A DNA stretch of 64,000 bases, taken from positions 14,677-78,676 of the forward strand of contig CAZWIZ010000006.1 of assembly GCA_964634385.1 (NCBI GenBank), read 5' to 3'. Under the pieces are notes generated by a model. The model did no database searches and had not been told where the DNA came from. It saw nothing but the letters and a program-made list of their open reading frames with translations. The first letter of the stretch is position 1, and each line of letters opens with the position of its first letter. This DNA comes from JAFGXW01 sp964634385. Its GTDB lineage: Bacteria; Bacillota_I; Bacilli_A; Izemoplasmatales; Izemoplasmataceae. A program made the position numbers and the translations under genes. Positions 41,263 to 51,445 of the stretch are shown here, piece after piece.

Positions 41263-43185
41263 ATGATAAAAATTAAATTTCCTGATGGATCAGTAAAAGA
41301 GTATGAAAAAGGAATAACTATTGAAGGAATAGCTTCTAGCATTTCTTCTGGATTAAAAAAACAAAGTGTAGCAGGATATGTAAATGATGAACTTTATGAT
41401 CTTAATAGACCGATATTTAAAGATGCTTCAATAGTAATTATCACAAAGAAGGATCAAGTAGCATTTGATGTATTAAATCATAGTGCAGCCCATTTATTAG
41501 CGCAAGCTGTGAAGAGATTATATCCAAATGCAAAATTTGGAGTAGGGCCAAATATTAGAGAAGGTTTCTATTATGATATTGATGCCGGTGAACAAATTAA
41601 AGAAGAAGATTTAATTAGAATTGAAAAAATGATGAAACGTATTTCTCAAGAACAAATATCAATTACTAGAAGTGAATTATCTAAAGAAAAGGCACTTGAG
41701 TTTTTCAAAAATGATAAATATAAAGTTGAACTAATTACGGATCTCCCAGAAGGTGAAATAATTAGTTTGTATACACAAGGAGAATTTACTGATTTATGTC
41801 GAGGTGGACATATTGGTAGTACTAAGAATATTAGATTCTTTAAACTATTATCTTTAGCTGGCGCATATTGGAGAGGTGATAGTAAACGTGAACAGCTTCA
41901 AAGAATTTATGGAACTGCTTGGTTTACAGAAGAAGACCTTAAAAAGCATCTTCTTATTTTAGCTGAAAGAAAAGAAAGAGACCATCGTAAACTTGGAAAA
42001 GAACTTAAAATTTTCGAATTAAATAACGATGCAGGTCAAGGACTTGCAATGTGGTTACCAAATGGGTATACTGTTAGAAAAGTTTTAGAGGATTATGTTT
42101 ATAAATTAGAAAAAAAAGCAGGATATCAACATATCTCTACTCCGATTTTAGGAACTAAAAAGTTGTATGAAATTAGTGGGCATTGGTCTCATTATAGAGA
42201 AAATATGTTTCCATTAATGGAAAGAGACGGTGAAACATGGGTTCTTCGTCCAATGAGCTGTCCACATCATATGCTCGTTTATAAATCTGATTTAAGAAGT
42301 TATCGTGATTTACCAATAAGATATGCTGAAATAGTTACACAACATCGTTACGAAGCAAGTGGAGCTTTAAGTGGTCTTGAAAGAGTTCGTGCTATGACAT
42401 TAACAGATGCTCATTTATTTGTGAGACATGATCAAATAAAAGAAGAAGTACTAGCTGCATATAATTTAATTCTTAAAGCAATTGACGATTTAGATTTAAA
42501 AATAGAATATGTAGAATTAGCTTTAAGAGATAAAAACAAAGATAAATTTCATGAAAATGATAAACTTTGGGATATGGCGGAAGCAATTTTAAAAGAATTA
42601 CTTGCTGAAAATAATATTGAACATACTGTAATGAAAGGTGAAGCTGCTTTTTACGGACCTAAAATAGATGTTCAAGTTCGTACAGCGATGGGACATGTAA
42701 TTACGATGTCAACAGTACAATTAGATTTTTTATTGCCTGAAAGATTTGATTTGAATTATATTGGTAGTGATGGGGAAAAACATCGTCCGGTAGTTATTCA
42801 CAGAGGATTAATTTCAACATGGGAAAGATTGATGAGCATTTTATTAGAACAATATAAAGGTGCATTCCCAACATGGTTAGCACCGATTCAAATAAAAATT
42901 ATTCCTGTTTCATTAGAAGTTCATAAAGATTATGCCAAAAAATTAAATGATTTATTTATAGATTATGATTTAAGAAGTGAATTAGATCTTCGTGAAGAAA
43001 AACTAGGATATAAGATAAGAGATGCTCAAACATTAAAAATTCCATATCAATTAGTTGTTGGAGATAACGAAATTGATAGTAATCAAGTAACTTATCGTAA
43101 ATTTGGATTAAAAGAACAAACAACAGTTACAGTTGAAGATTTTATTGATTTAGTAAAAAAAGAAATTTTTAACAAAGGGAAATAA
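41263..43185 (+). CDS. thrS: Threonyl-tRNA synthetase
   Basis: The 640-residue class II synthetase has an N-terminal TGS domain (1-62), the editing domain with HSAAHLLAQAVKRLYP (71-86) and LCRGGHIGSTKNI, and the catalytic core with zinc ligands in RPMSCPHHML. Motif 2 reads HRYEASGALSGLERVRAM, and the C-terminal anticodon domain (about 540-640) closes the protein. AAGAGG precedes the ATG. Expression is controlled by the T-box leader upstream. Confidence 0.98.
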   Translation: MIKIKFPDGSVKEYEKGITIEGIASSISSGLKKQSVAGYVNDELYDLNRPIFKDASIVIITKKDQVAFDVLNHSAAHLLAQAVKRLYPNAKFGVGPNIREGFYYDIDAGEQIKEEDLIRIEKMMKRISQEQISITRSELSKEKALEFFKNDKYKVELITDLPEGEIISLYTQGEFTDLCRGGHIGSTKNIRFFKLLSLAGAYWRGDSKREQLQRIYGTAWFTEEDLKKHLLILAERKERDHRKLGKELKIFELNNDAGQGLAMWLPNGYTVRKVLEDYVYKLEKKAGYQHISTPILGTKKLYEISGHWSHYRENMFPLMERDGETWVLRPMSCPHHMLVYKSDLRSYRDLPIRYAEIVTQHRYEASGALSGLERVRAMTLTDAHLFVRHDQIKEEVLAAYNLILKAIDDLDLKIEYVELALRDKNKDKFHENDKLWDMAEAILKELLAENNIEHTVMKGEAAFYGPKIDVQVRTAMGHVITMSTVQLDFLLPERFDLNYIGSDGEKHRPVVIHRGLISTWERLMSILLEQYKGAFPTWLAPIQIKIIPVSLEVHKDYAKKLNDLFIDYDLRSELDLREEKLGYKIRDAQTLKIPYQLVVGDNEIDSNQVTYRKFGLKEQTTVTVEDFIDLVKKEIFNKGK

Positions 43186-43220
43186 TATATTTTGATATTT
43201 TAAAGTAATTGAATATACAA

Positions 43221-43256
43221 AATAAAAGAACTATGATTTTTCATAGTTCTTTTATT
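43221..43256. terminator. Bidirectional terminator between thrS and rqcH
   Basis: A perfect 16-bp stem (arm AATAAAAGAACTATGA) with a TTTT loop; the minus-strand side overlaps the rqcH stop. Confidence 0.9.
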
Positions 43257-44922
43257 ATTTTTTTCTTAAGTTAATGATAAAGTCTTCATCTGGGTCAATA
43301 TAGATGGTTTTGTTATTTTTATAAGTAACAAAGCTATTTATTCTTCCAGGAACTTTCTTTAAATATCTAACTTCTAAGTAATCAACAGGAACGCTGTTTG
43401 ATTTCTTCATTTTTGAGAAATAAGATGCAAGTTGTGCAGCGGTTCTAATTGTGGTTTCAGATAGAGGAAAAGTTTTTTTAACAACCACGTGACTACCGGG
43501 CGCGTTTTTTGTATGAAACCATATTTCGTTGTGTTGTGCTAATTTGTGTGTAATATATTCGTTTTGTATATTGTTCTTACCTACAAGGATTTCCACTCCC
43601 TCACTATCATAATAAGTATCATAATTTGGTTTTCTTTTTTTCTTTTTAGTTGTAGTTTTCCTTTTAATGTATTTCTTTTCTATTAGTTCATCTTTGATTT
43701 CTTCAATGTCTTTTAAAGAAGCATTTTCGACTTGATGCAGTAACTGCTCAAAATATTTAATTTCTAATAGTGCTGCTTTTATTTGGATATTTATATATGG
43801 GATACTTGCTTTTAACTTTTTATATTTTTTAAAGTATTTAGCACTATTTTTAATAGGAGATAATTTTTCATCTAAGGCTATAGTAACTTCTTTATTAGTG
43901 TAGTAGTCAATACATGTGAATGATGTATTTCCTTTTATTATCAAATTGAGATTTGCTTGTATAAGTTCTCCTTTTACTCGTAAATTATCTCTTTTTTTTG
44001 TATTAATTAATTCTTTATTCAGTTTTTCTATTTTATGTTTCGCTTTAATGATGTTATTTTTTATAAATTTAACTAAATCTTTTGATTTTTGTTTTACAAT
44101 ATCAATTTTATCTTTTTCGTAATAAAATCTATCAAGCATAGAATTGACTGAATCAAAATGTTTTCTTTCTCCAGCAATATGAGTAATATTAGTATAGTAA
44201 AAATAATCTTTTTTCGAAATAATAATTTGAGGATCAAACTCATTTAATATTTTATCTACTATTACTGTGATACTCTTTTTTGAGTGTTCAAAACGGTAAA
44301 TAATTTCTTTAGCAATAAGTGGTGAAAAACCAATAAAATTATCGAGTAATGCTTTTTCATTAATATTTTCTGGATTTGTAAAAAAACTATTTCTTAAATT
44401 TTTATCATAAGGATTAATTTTTTTTGATTTTGGTTCTGAATAGATTGCTCCGGGATATACAGTTCTTTCTTTATTGTCAAATGGCATGACATGTTTAATA
44501 GCCTCAAGTATTTTGTTATTTTCATCAGTAATAATAATATTCGAATGTCTTCCCATTACTTCAATGATGAATTTTTTAGTTGTTAAATCACCTAATTCAT
44601 TTCTTGATTGTATAATAAAAATAATCACACGATCGTTTGTGATTTGATAAATATCTTTAATGATTCCATTTTCCAAATGTTTTCTTAAAAACATACAGAA
44701 CATTGGGGGAATATTAGGTTTCTCATAAACCATTTCAGTTAAGTGAATTCTTGAATAACTCGGAGAATTACTAACTAATAATTGTTTTTTACCAGTTTTA
44801 GTATTTATATTAAACAATAAATCGTATTTTGATAATTGATAAATTTTATTTATTCTTCCCGTATTTAATGAATCATATAACTCTTTTGTAATTTTTTTTA
44901 CAATATTACCATCAAAACTCAT
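43255..44922 (-). CDS. rqcH: Ribosome-associated quality control protein RqcH (NFACT family)
   Basis: The 555-residue protein recognises stalled 50S-peptidyl-tRNA and adds C-terminal alanine tails. It starts MSFDGNIVKKITKELYDSL, followed by NFACT-N (to about 220), a coiled coil rich in Lys and Glu (about 270-440), and NFACT-R with NEIWFHTKNAPGSHVVVK near 465. It was formerly called a fibronectin-binding protein. The in-frame GTG ten bases upstream is inside GGTGATA, the ribosome binding site of the ATG at 44922. It is divergent from gmk. Confidence 0.93.
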   Translation of the reverse strand: MSFDGNIVKKITKELYDSLNTGRINKIYQLSKYDLLFNINTKTGKKQLLVSNSPSYSRIHLTEMVYEKPNIPPMFCMFLRKHLENGIIKDIYQITNDRVIIFIIQSRNELGDLTTKKFIIEVMGRHSNIIITDENNKILEAIKHVMPFDNKERTVYPGAIYSEPKSKKINPYDKNLRNSFFTNPENINEKALLDNFIGFSPLIAKEIIYRFEHSKKSITVIVDKILNEFDPQIIISKKDYFYYTNITHIAGERKHFDSVNSMLDRFYYEKDKIDIVKQKSKDLVKFIKNNIIKAKHKIEKLNKELINTKKRDNLRVKGELIQANLNLIIKGNTSFTCIDYYTNKEVTIALDEKLSPIKNSAKYFKKYKKLKASIPYINIQIKAALLEIKYFEQLLHQVENASLKDIEEIKDELIEKKYIKRKTTTKKKKRKPNYDTYYDSEGVEILVGKNNIQNEYITHKLAQHNEIWFHTKNAPGSHVVVKKTFPLSETTIRTAAQLASYFSKMKKSNSVPVDYLEVRYLKKVPGRINSFVTYKNNKTIYIDPDEDFIINLRKK

Positions 44923-45058
44923 AGTTATCACCAAAAATATTATAACACAGTAAAAAAAATAAAAAAAATGTTTTCAAATACTTACATTTAAAGTATAAAA
45001 GTGTTATGATATATAATAAATAATATAGACACTTTATTGCAAAGGAGGGACATTGTAA

Positions 45059-45679
45059 ATGAAGCTCAATGAACATGGGTTATTAATAATTATAAGTGGT
45101 CCTTCTGGAGTTGGAAAAGGTACTGTTAGAAAAGCTTTATTTGAGATGGAAGGTCACGATTTAGTTTACTCAATTTCAATGACAACAAGACCACAAAGAG
45201 AAGGCGAAGTTGACGGAGTAGATTATTTCTTCGTATCAGTTAAAGAATTTAAACAACGTATTAAAGAAGACAAATTTTTAGAATATGCTAAATTTGTCGG
45301 AAATTATTATGGAACACCAAAAGATAAAATTGATGAACAACTAGCGCGAGGAAAAGAAGTTGTTTTAGAAATAGAAGTTCAAGGAGCTAATCAAGTTCGA
45401 GAAAAAGCGAAAGATGGAGTTTTTATTTTTATTGCTCCACCTAGTAGAGATGCTTTATATCGACGTTTATCGAGAAGAGGAACAGAAAATAAAACATCAA
45501 TCCAAAAGCGAATGGATAAAGCAAATAGAGAATTTCCTCTAGCACATCAGTATGATTATATTGTTGTTAATGATGAAGTTAGGAATGCTGCAGATAGAAT
45601 TATGGCTATTATTCGTGCTGAACACGCAAAAACAAGAAGATCAATTTATAAATATAAAGAAATGTTGGAGGTTAAATAA
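45059..45679 (+). CDS. gmk: Guanylate kinase
   Basis: The 206-residue kinase turns GMP into GDP. Its P-loop is SGPSGVGKGT (residues 14-23), and SISMTTRPQREGEVDGVDYFFV-like sequence contains the GMP-binding residues; LEIEVQGANQVREK follows. GGAGGG precedes the ATG. It is followed two bases later by rpoZ, the common gmk-rpoZ pair. Confidence 0.97.
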   Translation: MKLNEHGLLIIISGPSGVGKGTVRKALFEMEGHDLVYSISMTTRPQREGEVDGVDYFFVSVKEFKQRIKEDKFLEYAKFVGNYYGTPKDKIDEQLARGKEVVLEIEVQGANQVREKAKDGVFIFIAPPSRDALYRRLSRRGTENKTSIQKRMDKANREFPLAHQYDYIVVNDEVRNAADRIMAIIRAEHAKTRRSIYKYKEMLEVK

Positions 45680-45681
45680 AT

Positions 45682-45891
45682 ATGAGAAATAAAGAAGGAT
45701 TACGTTATCCATCAATTGATAATTTGTTAACTAAAATTGATTCAAAGTACAAATTAGCTTATGCATCAGCTAAAAGAGCTAAAAAAATTAAAGAAGATGG
45801 TTATACGGCTATCGACCCTAAATGCAGTAAACCTGTTGGGATTGCGTTAGAAGAAATACTTGAAGGAAAAATTAAAATCGAATTTGAATAA
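45682..45891 (+). CDS. rpoZ: RNA polymerase omega subunit
   Basis: This 69-residue protein has the omega core LRYPSIDNLLTKIDSKY and KLAYASAKRAKKI, then the short C-terminal PVGIALEEILEGKI. It helps assemble RNA polymerase. Its position after gmk supports the call. GGAGG precedes the ATG. A terminator follows, then the polC promoter. Confidence 0.92.
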   Translation: MRNKEGLRYPSIDNLLTKIDSKYKLAYASAKRAKKIKEDGYTAIDPKCSKPVGIALEEILEGKIKIEFE

Positions 45892-45937
45892 AGTAACTAA
45901 TATTAAAGCCAAATTTACAAAATGAAAATAAATAAAT

Positions 45938-45976
45938 GATAGACAATATATCAATTAATATGTTGTCTATTTTTAT
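45938..45976 (+). terminator. Terminator after rpoZ
   Basis: ATAGACAATATAT and ATATGTTGTCTAT form a 13-bp stem with one G-T pair around CAATTA, followed by a T-rich tract. Confidence 0.75.
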
Positions 45977-45982
45977 ATTTAT

Positions 45983-46012
45983 TTCAAAAATAGGCATAAT
46001 ATATGATATAAT
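45983..46012 (+). promoter_or_regulatory. Promoter of polC
   Basis: TATAAT (46007-46012) with TGA before it is an extended -10 35 bases upstream of the polC ATG; TTCAAA at 45983-45988 is a weak -35 with an 18-base spacer. Confidence 0.55.
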
Positions 46013-46046
46013 TATTTGTAGAAATTTAGATAATGGAGTTGACATC

Positions 46047-49000
46047 ATGAATGACAAATTACAGAAACTTTTAGAGCTTATAGATTTAGCTGATAACAGT
46101 AAAATCTATAATGGGAAATTAAATGGAATCACTGTGAATAAAGCCGACAATAGTTGGTTTTTTGATATTGAGTTTAATCAAGTTTTAGAAATAGAATATT
46201 TTAAAATATTTGTTGAGAGAGTAGAAAGTTTACCTAAGAAATTAAAATATATAACTAAAGTTGATTATAGGATTAACTATAAAAATAATAATAATTCTTA
46301 TCTTGGTGATTATTACGAATATATTTTAAGAAAACTCACTAAGAAAAAACCGAGATTTAGTTCAATTTTAGATTTTGAAATAGAACAAAAAGGTAATTCA
46401 ATAGAAGTTGTTTGTCCAAAGGATGGGACATTTGTTAAGGATATGCTTGGTGAAGTAAAAATAGAACTACATAAAATAGGATTTAATACAATGCTTTCAA
46501 TTAGAATTTGTGACCAAAAACCATTAATAAGAGATAGAATGATAAAACAAGATCAAGAATTCATTAATGTAGTTAATCAAAATACAGAATTATCAAAAGA
46601 AGAAAATATTTTTATTGGATTTAATGATAATAAAATTAAAAAAATAAAGAATAAGATTTCTGATATACCAATAACAGAAAATGATTTATTTCAATATAAA
46701 TCTGTAGAAGAAAAAGCTTTTTTCACATTTGAAGGTGAAGTAATAAGCGTTGATTATCGCAAAATTAGTAATAAAACAAATTTGTTCGCATTTATTGTAA
46801 GCGATGAAGAAGACAGCGTTTACGTTAAAAAATTTGTAAAAGAAGATGTTGAAATTGACTTTTTAAATCAAACAAAACCAGGAATGGGAATTAAAGTTGC
46901 TGGAAATGCATCTTATGATACCTATAGTGGTGAAGTAATTATTACCGCAACAGTTATTCAAAGAACAAAATTTGTTAATATTAAAGATCATAGGAAAGAT
47001 TTGGAAAAAGAAAAAAGAGTCGAATTACATTTGCATTCAAAAATGTCAACATTAGATGGGATTACAAGTATTATAGACTATGTTGAATCAGCAAAAAAAT
47101 GGGGACATAGTGCTATTGCATTAACTGATCATGGAAATGTACAAGCATTTCCAGATTTCTATAAAGCAACAAAAGATCACGCTATAAAGCCGATTTATGG
47201 AGTAGAATTCGCCTTTGTAGATGAAAAAGATTTACAAATTGTTCAAAACCCAATTGATATGCCTTTTGAAGATGCGGTTTATACTGTTTTTGATCTTGAA
47301 ACTACAGGACTTTCTGTAAATTTTGATAAAATAATTGAAATTGCTGCTGTTAAAATAAAAAACAATCAAATTGTTGATGAATATCAAACATATGTTAATC
47401 CTGAAAGATCACTTTCAGACTTAACCACAAGACTAACTTCAATTCGAAATAGTGATGTTACATTAGCTCCTAAAATTGCTGAAGTTATTCCTGAATTTAA
47501 AAAATTCTTTGAAGGTACAATAATGGTTGCTCATAATGCTCATTTTGATATGGGATTTATTTATGAAGTATTAAAAGAATTTAATCTTTATGATTCTGTT
47601 TTACCTACAATTGATACTCTTCAAATAGCTCGTAATTGTTATGGCACAAAAATGAGAAGATTTAATCTAAAAGCTGTTTCAAGATATTTTAAAGTAGAAC
47701 TCGTTCAACATCATAGAGCTATATATGACACAAGAGCTACTGCTGATATTTTCTTACATATGCTAAGAGATACAAGAAAAATAGGAATAAAGAATATTAT
47801 TGATTTTAATCAGTTATCAAAGAAATCTGATGCTTACAAATATGCTTTTCCTAAGCATATTAACTTAATAGTTCAAAACGAAATAGGATTAAAAAATCTT
47901 TTTAAGATTGTTAGCACTGCTAATACAGTAAATTTCTTTAAGGAAGCAAGACTATTAAAAAGTGTATTAGATAAGAATCATGAAGGATTACTTGTTGGTA
48001 GTGGATGCATGAATAGTTATTTCTTTGAGATAGCATTAAATAAAAGTAAAGAAGAGTTATTAAAAAAAGCTACTTATTATGATTATTTAGAAATTCAGCC
48101 CCTTTCAAACTATATTCATTTTAGAGAAAACATGAATAATGCTGATGAAATTGTTAAAAAAACTATTTTAAGAATTATTGAAGTAGGTAAAGAATTAAAT
48201 ATTCCAGTAGTAGCAACTGGAGATGTTCATCACCTCCTAAAAGATGACAAAAAATATAGAGCTATTTATACTCAAACACCAATAGTTGGTGGAGGGCTTC
48301 ATCCTTTAGCTCGTTATGATAATATACCAAGCCAATATTTTAGAACAACAAGTGAAATGTTGGAAGAGTTTTCTTTTTTAGATGAAGAAACAAAAATGGA
48401 TGTTGTTGTTAAAAATCCAAATATTATTAATGATAAAATTGATTTTGTTGAAGCATTTAAACACAAATTATATGCTCCAACTGATGACTTTTTAGCACTT
48501 GAAGGAGTTCCAAGTATTGAAAACAAACTAATTAAAATGGTAGGAGATAGATCTAAAGAAATATATGGAACTAATGTTCCAAGAATTGTTAAAGACCGTA
48601 TTGATAAAGAAATCAGAAGTATTGTTAGTAATAAGTTTTCAACAGTTTATTATATTTCTCATTTACTAGTAAAGAAATCTCTTGATGAAGGATATTTAGT
48701 AGGAAGTAGAGGAAGTGTTGGTAGTAGTTTAGTTGCTACTTTAATGGATATTACTGAAGTTAATCCAATGCCTCCACACTATGTTTGTCCAAAATGCCGA
48801 TTTTCTTCTTTTAAAATGACAAATCCAGAAAAAATAAAATATGGAATAAGTGATGATGAAATTAGACTCCAATCTTTACTAGATAAAGTTGAAAGTGGAT
48901 TTGATCTTCCAACTGAGAGATGTCCTAAATGTGGAACAATAATGATTAAAAATGGGCATTCAATTCCTTTTGAAACTTTCTTAGGATTTAAAGGAGATAA

Positions 49001-50495
49001 AGTTCCTGATATTGATTTAAACTTTTCAGGAGATTATCAACCTATTGTTCACGAATATATTAGAGGTATTTTCGGAAAAGAAAGAACTTTCAGAGCTGGA
49101 ACTATTTCTACAGTCGCAGATAAAACAGCTTTTGGATATGTTAGAGGATATTTAGAAAAGAAAAATATAACAATGAGAAAAGCAGAAATAGAAAGACGTG
49201 CTAAACATATCACTGGAGTTAAAAGATCAACAGGTCAACATCCAGGTGGAATAGTTGTTGTACCTAATTATAAAGAAATAATTGATGTGACTCCAGTTCA
49301 ATATCCAGCTGATGATATTGAATCAACTTGGATGACAACTCATTTTGATTATCACTCATTTGAAGACAATTTATTTAAACTAGACGTTTTAGGACATGAC
49401 GATCCAACAATGATTCGATATTTAATGGAATATGTTAAAAGTCATCAAATTGATTTTGATTTTAGTGAAGCAACTGAAATACCAGTTGATGATCCAAAAG
49501 TATATAAATTATTAAATTCAACAGATGTTATTGGGTTAACAAAAGAAGATTTAAATAGTTCAGTTGCTAGTTTCGGAATTCCTGAAATGGGAACTAACTT
49601 TGTAAGAAGTATGTTAAGGGATTCTCGTCCTCAAACATTTTCTGATATAGTTAAAATTTCTGGATTAAGTCATGGAACTGATGTTTGGTTGAATAATGCT
49701 GCTACATTAGTAGCGGGAACTAATCCAAGATTTGGTAAAATTCCATTTAAAGAAGTTATCGGTTGTCGTGATGATATTATGATTTATTTAATAAATGCAA
49801 AAATGCAAGAGGATATTGCTTTTGAAATAGCAGAATTTATAAGAAAAGGAAAACCAACTACTAATAGAGATGCTTGGGAAGGTTATAAACTTATAATGAG
49901 ACAAAACAATATACCAGAATGGTATATTTGGAGTTGTGGAAAAATTAAATATATGTTCCCTAAAGCTCATGCAACTGCATATGTAATTATGGCTTTACGA
50001 ATAGCATGGTTTAAATTATATAAACCAATTTTATTCTATTCAGCATATTTCAGTAAAAGAGCAAGTGACTTTGATATTTATGCTTTTATCGGAGGAGAAT
50101 ATGCTATTCAAAAAAGAATGAAAGAAATTGATAATAAAGGAAAAATGGTTAAAGATACTGAAAAGAGACTATATACTGTTTTAGAAGTTGCTTTAGAAAT
50201 GCATAAAAGAGGATTTAAATTTAAGAATATTGATATTAACTTGTCGGACTCAAGAGATTTTCTAATTACTGACGATGAAAAATCATTATTATTACCATTT
50301 ATAGCAATTGATGGACTTGGATCAAAAGTGGCTAATTCAATTATTAAAGCCAGAAAAGAAAAGTCATTCAAATCAAAAGATGATATAAAAGAAAGAACTG
50401 GACTTTCTAAAACATTATTTACAAAATTAGAAATGATAGATGTTTTTGATGAATTTCCAGATAATTCACAAATGAATTTATTCGATAGTTTTTAA
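46047..50495 (+). CDS. polC: DNA polymerase III alpha subunit, PolC type
   Basis: The 1482-residue replicative polymerase has an N-terminal domain, an OB fold (about 225-320), a split PHP domain with VELHLHSKMSTLDG near 326, and an inserted DEDDh proofreading exonuclease starting at VFDLETTGLS near 413. SRGSVGSSL near 887 and two zinc-binding CPKC pairs (about 914 and 959) lead to the palm motif PDIDLNFSGDYQP near 987 with its catalytic Asp residues. Helix-hairpin-helix sequence follows near the C-terminus. TGGAGTTGACATC puts GGAG before the ATG at 46047; the frame runs 37 codons further up but through the rpoZ terminator and promoter. It ends with a DNA clamp-binding motif, QMNLFDSF. Confidence 0.98.
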   Translation: MNDKLQKLLELIDLADNSKIYNGKLNGITVNKADNSWFFDIEFNQVLEIEYFKIFVERVESLPKKLKYITKVDYRINYKNNNNSYLGDYYEYILRKLTKKKPRFSSILDFEIEQKGNSIEVVCPKDGTFVKDMLGEVKIELHKIGFNTMLSIRICDQKPLIRDRMIKQDQEFINVVNQNTELSKEENIFIGFNDNKIKKIKNKISDIPITENDLFQYKSVEEKAFFTFEGEVISVDYRKISNKTNLFAFIVSDEEDSVYVKKFVKEDVEIDFLNQTKPGMGIKVAGNASYDTYSGEVIITATVIQRTKFVNIKDHRKDLEKEKRVELHLHSKMSTLDGITSIIDYVESAKKWGHSAIALTDHGNVQAFPDFYKATKDHAIKPIYGVEFAFVDEKDLQIVQNPIDMPFEDAVYTVFDLETTGLSVNFDKIIEIAAVKIKNNQIVDEYQTYVNPERSLSDLTTRLTSIRNSDVTLAPKIAEVIPEFKKFFEGTIMVAHNAHFDMGFIYEVLKEFNLYDSVLPTIDTLQIARNCYGTKMRRFNLKAVSRYFKVELVQHHRAIYDTRATADIFLHMLRDTRKIGIKNIIDFNQLSKKSDAYKYAFPKHINLIVQNEIGLKNLFKIVSTANTVNFFKEARLLKSVLDKNHEGLLVGSGCMNSYFFEIALNKSKEELLKKATYYDYLEIQPLSNYIHFRENMNNADEIVKKTILRIIEVGKELNIPVVATGDVHHLLKDDKKYRAIYTQTPIVGGGLHPLARYDNIPSQYFRTTSEMLEEFSFLDEETKMDVVVKNPNIINDKIDFVEAFKHKLYAPTDDFLALEGVPSIENKLIKMVGDRSKEIYGTNVPRIVKDRIDKEIRSIVSNKFSTVYYISHLLVKKSLDEGYLVGSRGSVGSSLVATLMDITEVNPMPPHYVCPKCRFSSFKMTNPEKIKYGISDDEIRLQSLLDKVESGFDLPTERCPKCGTIMIKNGHSIPFETFLGFKGDKVPDIDLNFSGDYQPIVHEYIRGIFGKERTFRAGTISTVADKTAFGYVRGYLEKKNITMRKAEIERRAKHITGVKRSTGQHPGGIVVVPNYKEIIDVTPVQYPADDIESTWMTTHFDYHSFEDNLFKLDVLGHDDPTMIRYLMEYVKSHQIDFDFSEATEIPVDDPKVYKLLNSTDVIGLTKEDLNSSVASFGIPEMGTNFVRSMLRDSRPQTFSDIVKISGLSHGTDVWLNNAATLVAGTNPRFGKIPFKEVIGCRDDIMIYLINAKMQEDIAFEIAEFIRKGKPTTNRDAWEGYKLIMRQNNIPEWYIWSCGKIKYMFPKAHATAYVIMALRIAWFKLYKPILFYSAYFSKRASDFDIYAFIGGEYAIQKRMKEIDNKGKMVKDTEKRLYTVLEVALEMHKRGFKFKNIDINLSDSRDFLITDDEKSLLLPFIAIDGLGSKVANSIIKARKEKSFKSKDDIKERTGLSKTLFTKLEMIDVFDEFPDNSQMNLFDSF

Positions 50496-50521
50496 TAAAC
50501 AATTTATAAGGAGTGACGGAA

Positions 50522-51259
50522 ATGAGATTTAGAGGTGAAAACCCCATTTATAGTAGAATAGGAGATATTTATTCCGAAAGTGATATAACAGCTACATACG
50601 GAGGAGTAACTCGAAAAACTGGATTATTACTTGCGATTATCGCTGTTATTGCTTTATATTTTGGATCTTCTCTTAGTTTTGATGCTAATTTAGGAATGTC
50701 AATAATAACAATTATCGCAGCTCCAATTATTGCAATTATCGCTGTTATAATGGCTCATCGTAATATTGAATTAGCATGGATGTATTCATTAGTTTATGCA
50801 ACGATGGAAGGAGTTTTTCTAGGGTTTATTTCTGCTTTGTTTGTATTTTTATACGGAACAGAAATAGTTGAAATGGCTTTGCTAGCTACATTTGGCGTGT
50901 TAGCTGGGATGTTATTTCTATATAGTACTGGATTAATAAGAGTTGGTAGCTTTTTTAGAAGAGCAATGTATAGTATGTTAATTGGATTATTATTTTCAAG
51001 TGTAATTTTAATGATTATGTTTTTCTCTGGTGGTATTAATACTTTTGTTGGCCATGGATTATATTTTGGAATAGTCGTGATATCAGTAATTGTTTCATCA
51101 TTATATTTATTAGTTGATTTTGACAATATAACTAATTTAGTTGAATCAGGTGCAGATAAGAAATATGAGTGGATGCTTTCACTTGGTCTTGTTGTTACAA
51201 TAGTTTGGCTATATATAGAACTTTTAAGATTTATTGCTTTGATTTCAAGAAGAAAATAA
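50522..51259 (+). CDS. Bax inhibitor-1/YccA family membrane protein
   Basis: The 245-residue protein has a short polar N-terminus (MRFRGENPIYSR) and seven membrane segments starting near residue 38, the layout of bacterial YccA/YetJ-like BI-1 proteins. YetJ is a pH-sensitive calcium leak channel; the role here is unproven. The late DFDNITNLVESGADKKYEWMLSLGL sequence contains the conserved acidic residue pair before the last helices. AAGGAGTGACGGAA precedes the ATG at 50522; the in-frame GTG nine bases before it is part of that site. It follows polC by 26 bases without a terminator. Confidence 0.85.
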   Translation: MRFRGENPIYSRIGDIYSESDITATYGGVTRKTGLLLAIIAVIALYFGSSLSFDANLGMSIITIIAAPIIAIIAVIMAHRNIELAWMYSLVYATMEGVFLGFISALFVFLYGTEIVEMALLATFGVLAGMLFLYSTGLIRVGSFFRRAMYSMLIGLLFSSVILMIMFFSGGINTFVGHGLYFGIVVISVIVSSLYLLVDFDNITNLVESGADKKYEWMLSLGLVVTIVWLYIELLRFIALISRRK

Positions 51260-51334
51260 TTTTTAAATTAGAAGTGATGGATGTAGGACTATATAGTAAG
51301 GATATTATATAAATATTATGCGAGGAGGATTATC

Positions 51335-51445
51335 ATGAGAAATGGTATTCCCATTAATGTAAAAACATTTTTAAATACAAATAAATTGAAAGAATTAACA
51401 AGAGGCGATACATATGAAGACTCTTATAACAAAATCGAGAATTAA
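51335..51445 (+). CDS. Candidate 36-residue microprotein or leader peptide
   Basis: An ATG seven bases after a perfect AGGAGG opens a 36-codon ORF (MRNGIPINVKTFLNTNKLKE, then LTRGDTYEDSYNKIEN) that ends in TAA. It is polar, with no membrane segment or Cys. The last 32 bases overlap the start of the DMT transporter gene at 51414 in another frame, so its translation could uncover or couple to that start. I do not recognise the sequence. A chance ORF is possible, but the ribosome binding site is better than most in the window. Confidence 0.45.
   Translation: MRNGIPINVKTFLNTNKLKELTRGDTYEDSYNKIEN

Noticed and set aside
45936..46046. In-frame N-terminal extension of polC by 37 codons
   Set aside because: It runs through the rpoZ terminator and the polC promoter; GGAG lies ahead of the ATG at 46047.
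50794..51126. 110-codon minus-strand ORF opposite the BI-1 family gene
   Set aside because: Antisense shadow created by the codon pattern of a membrane protein.
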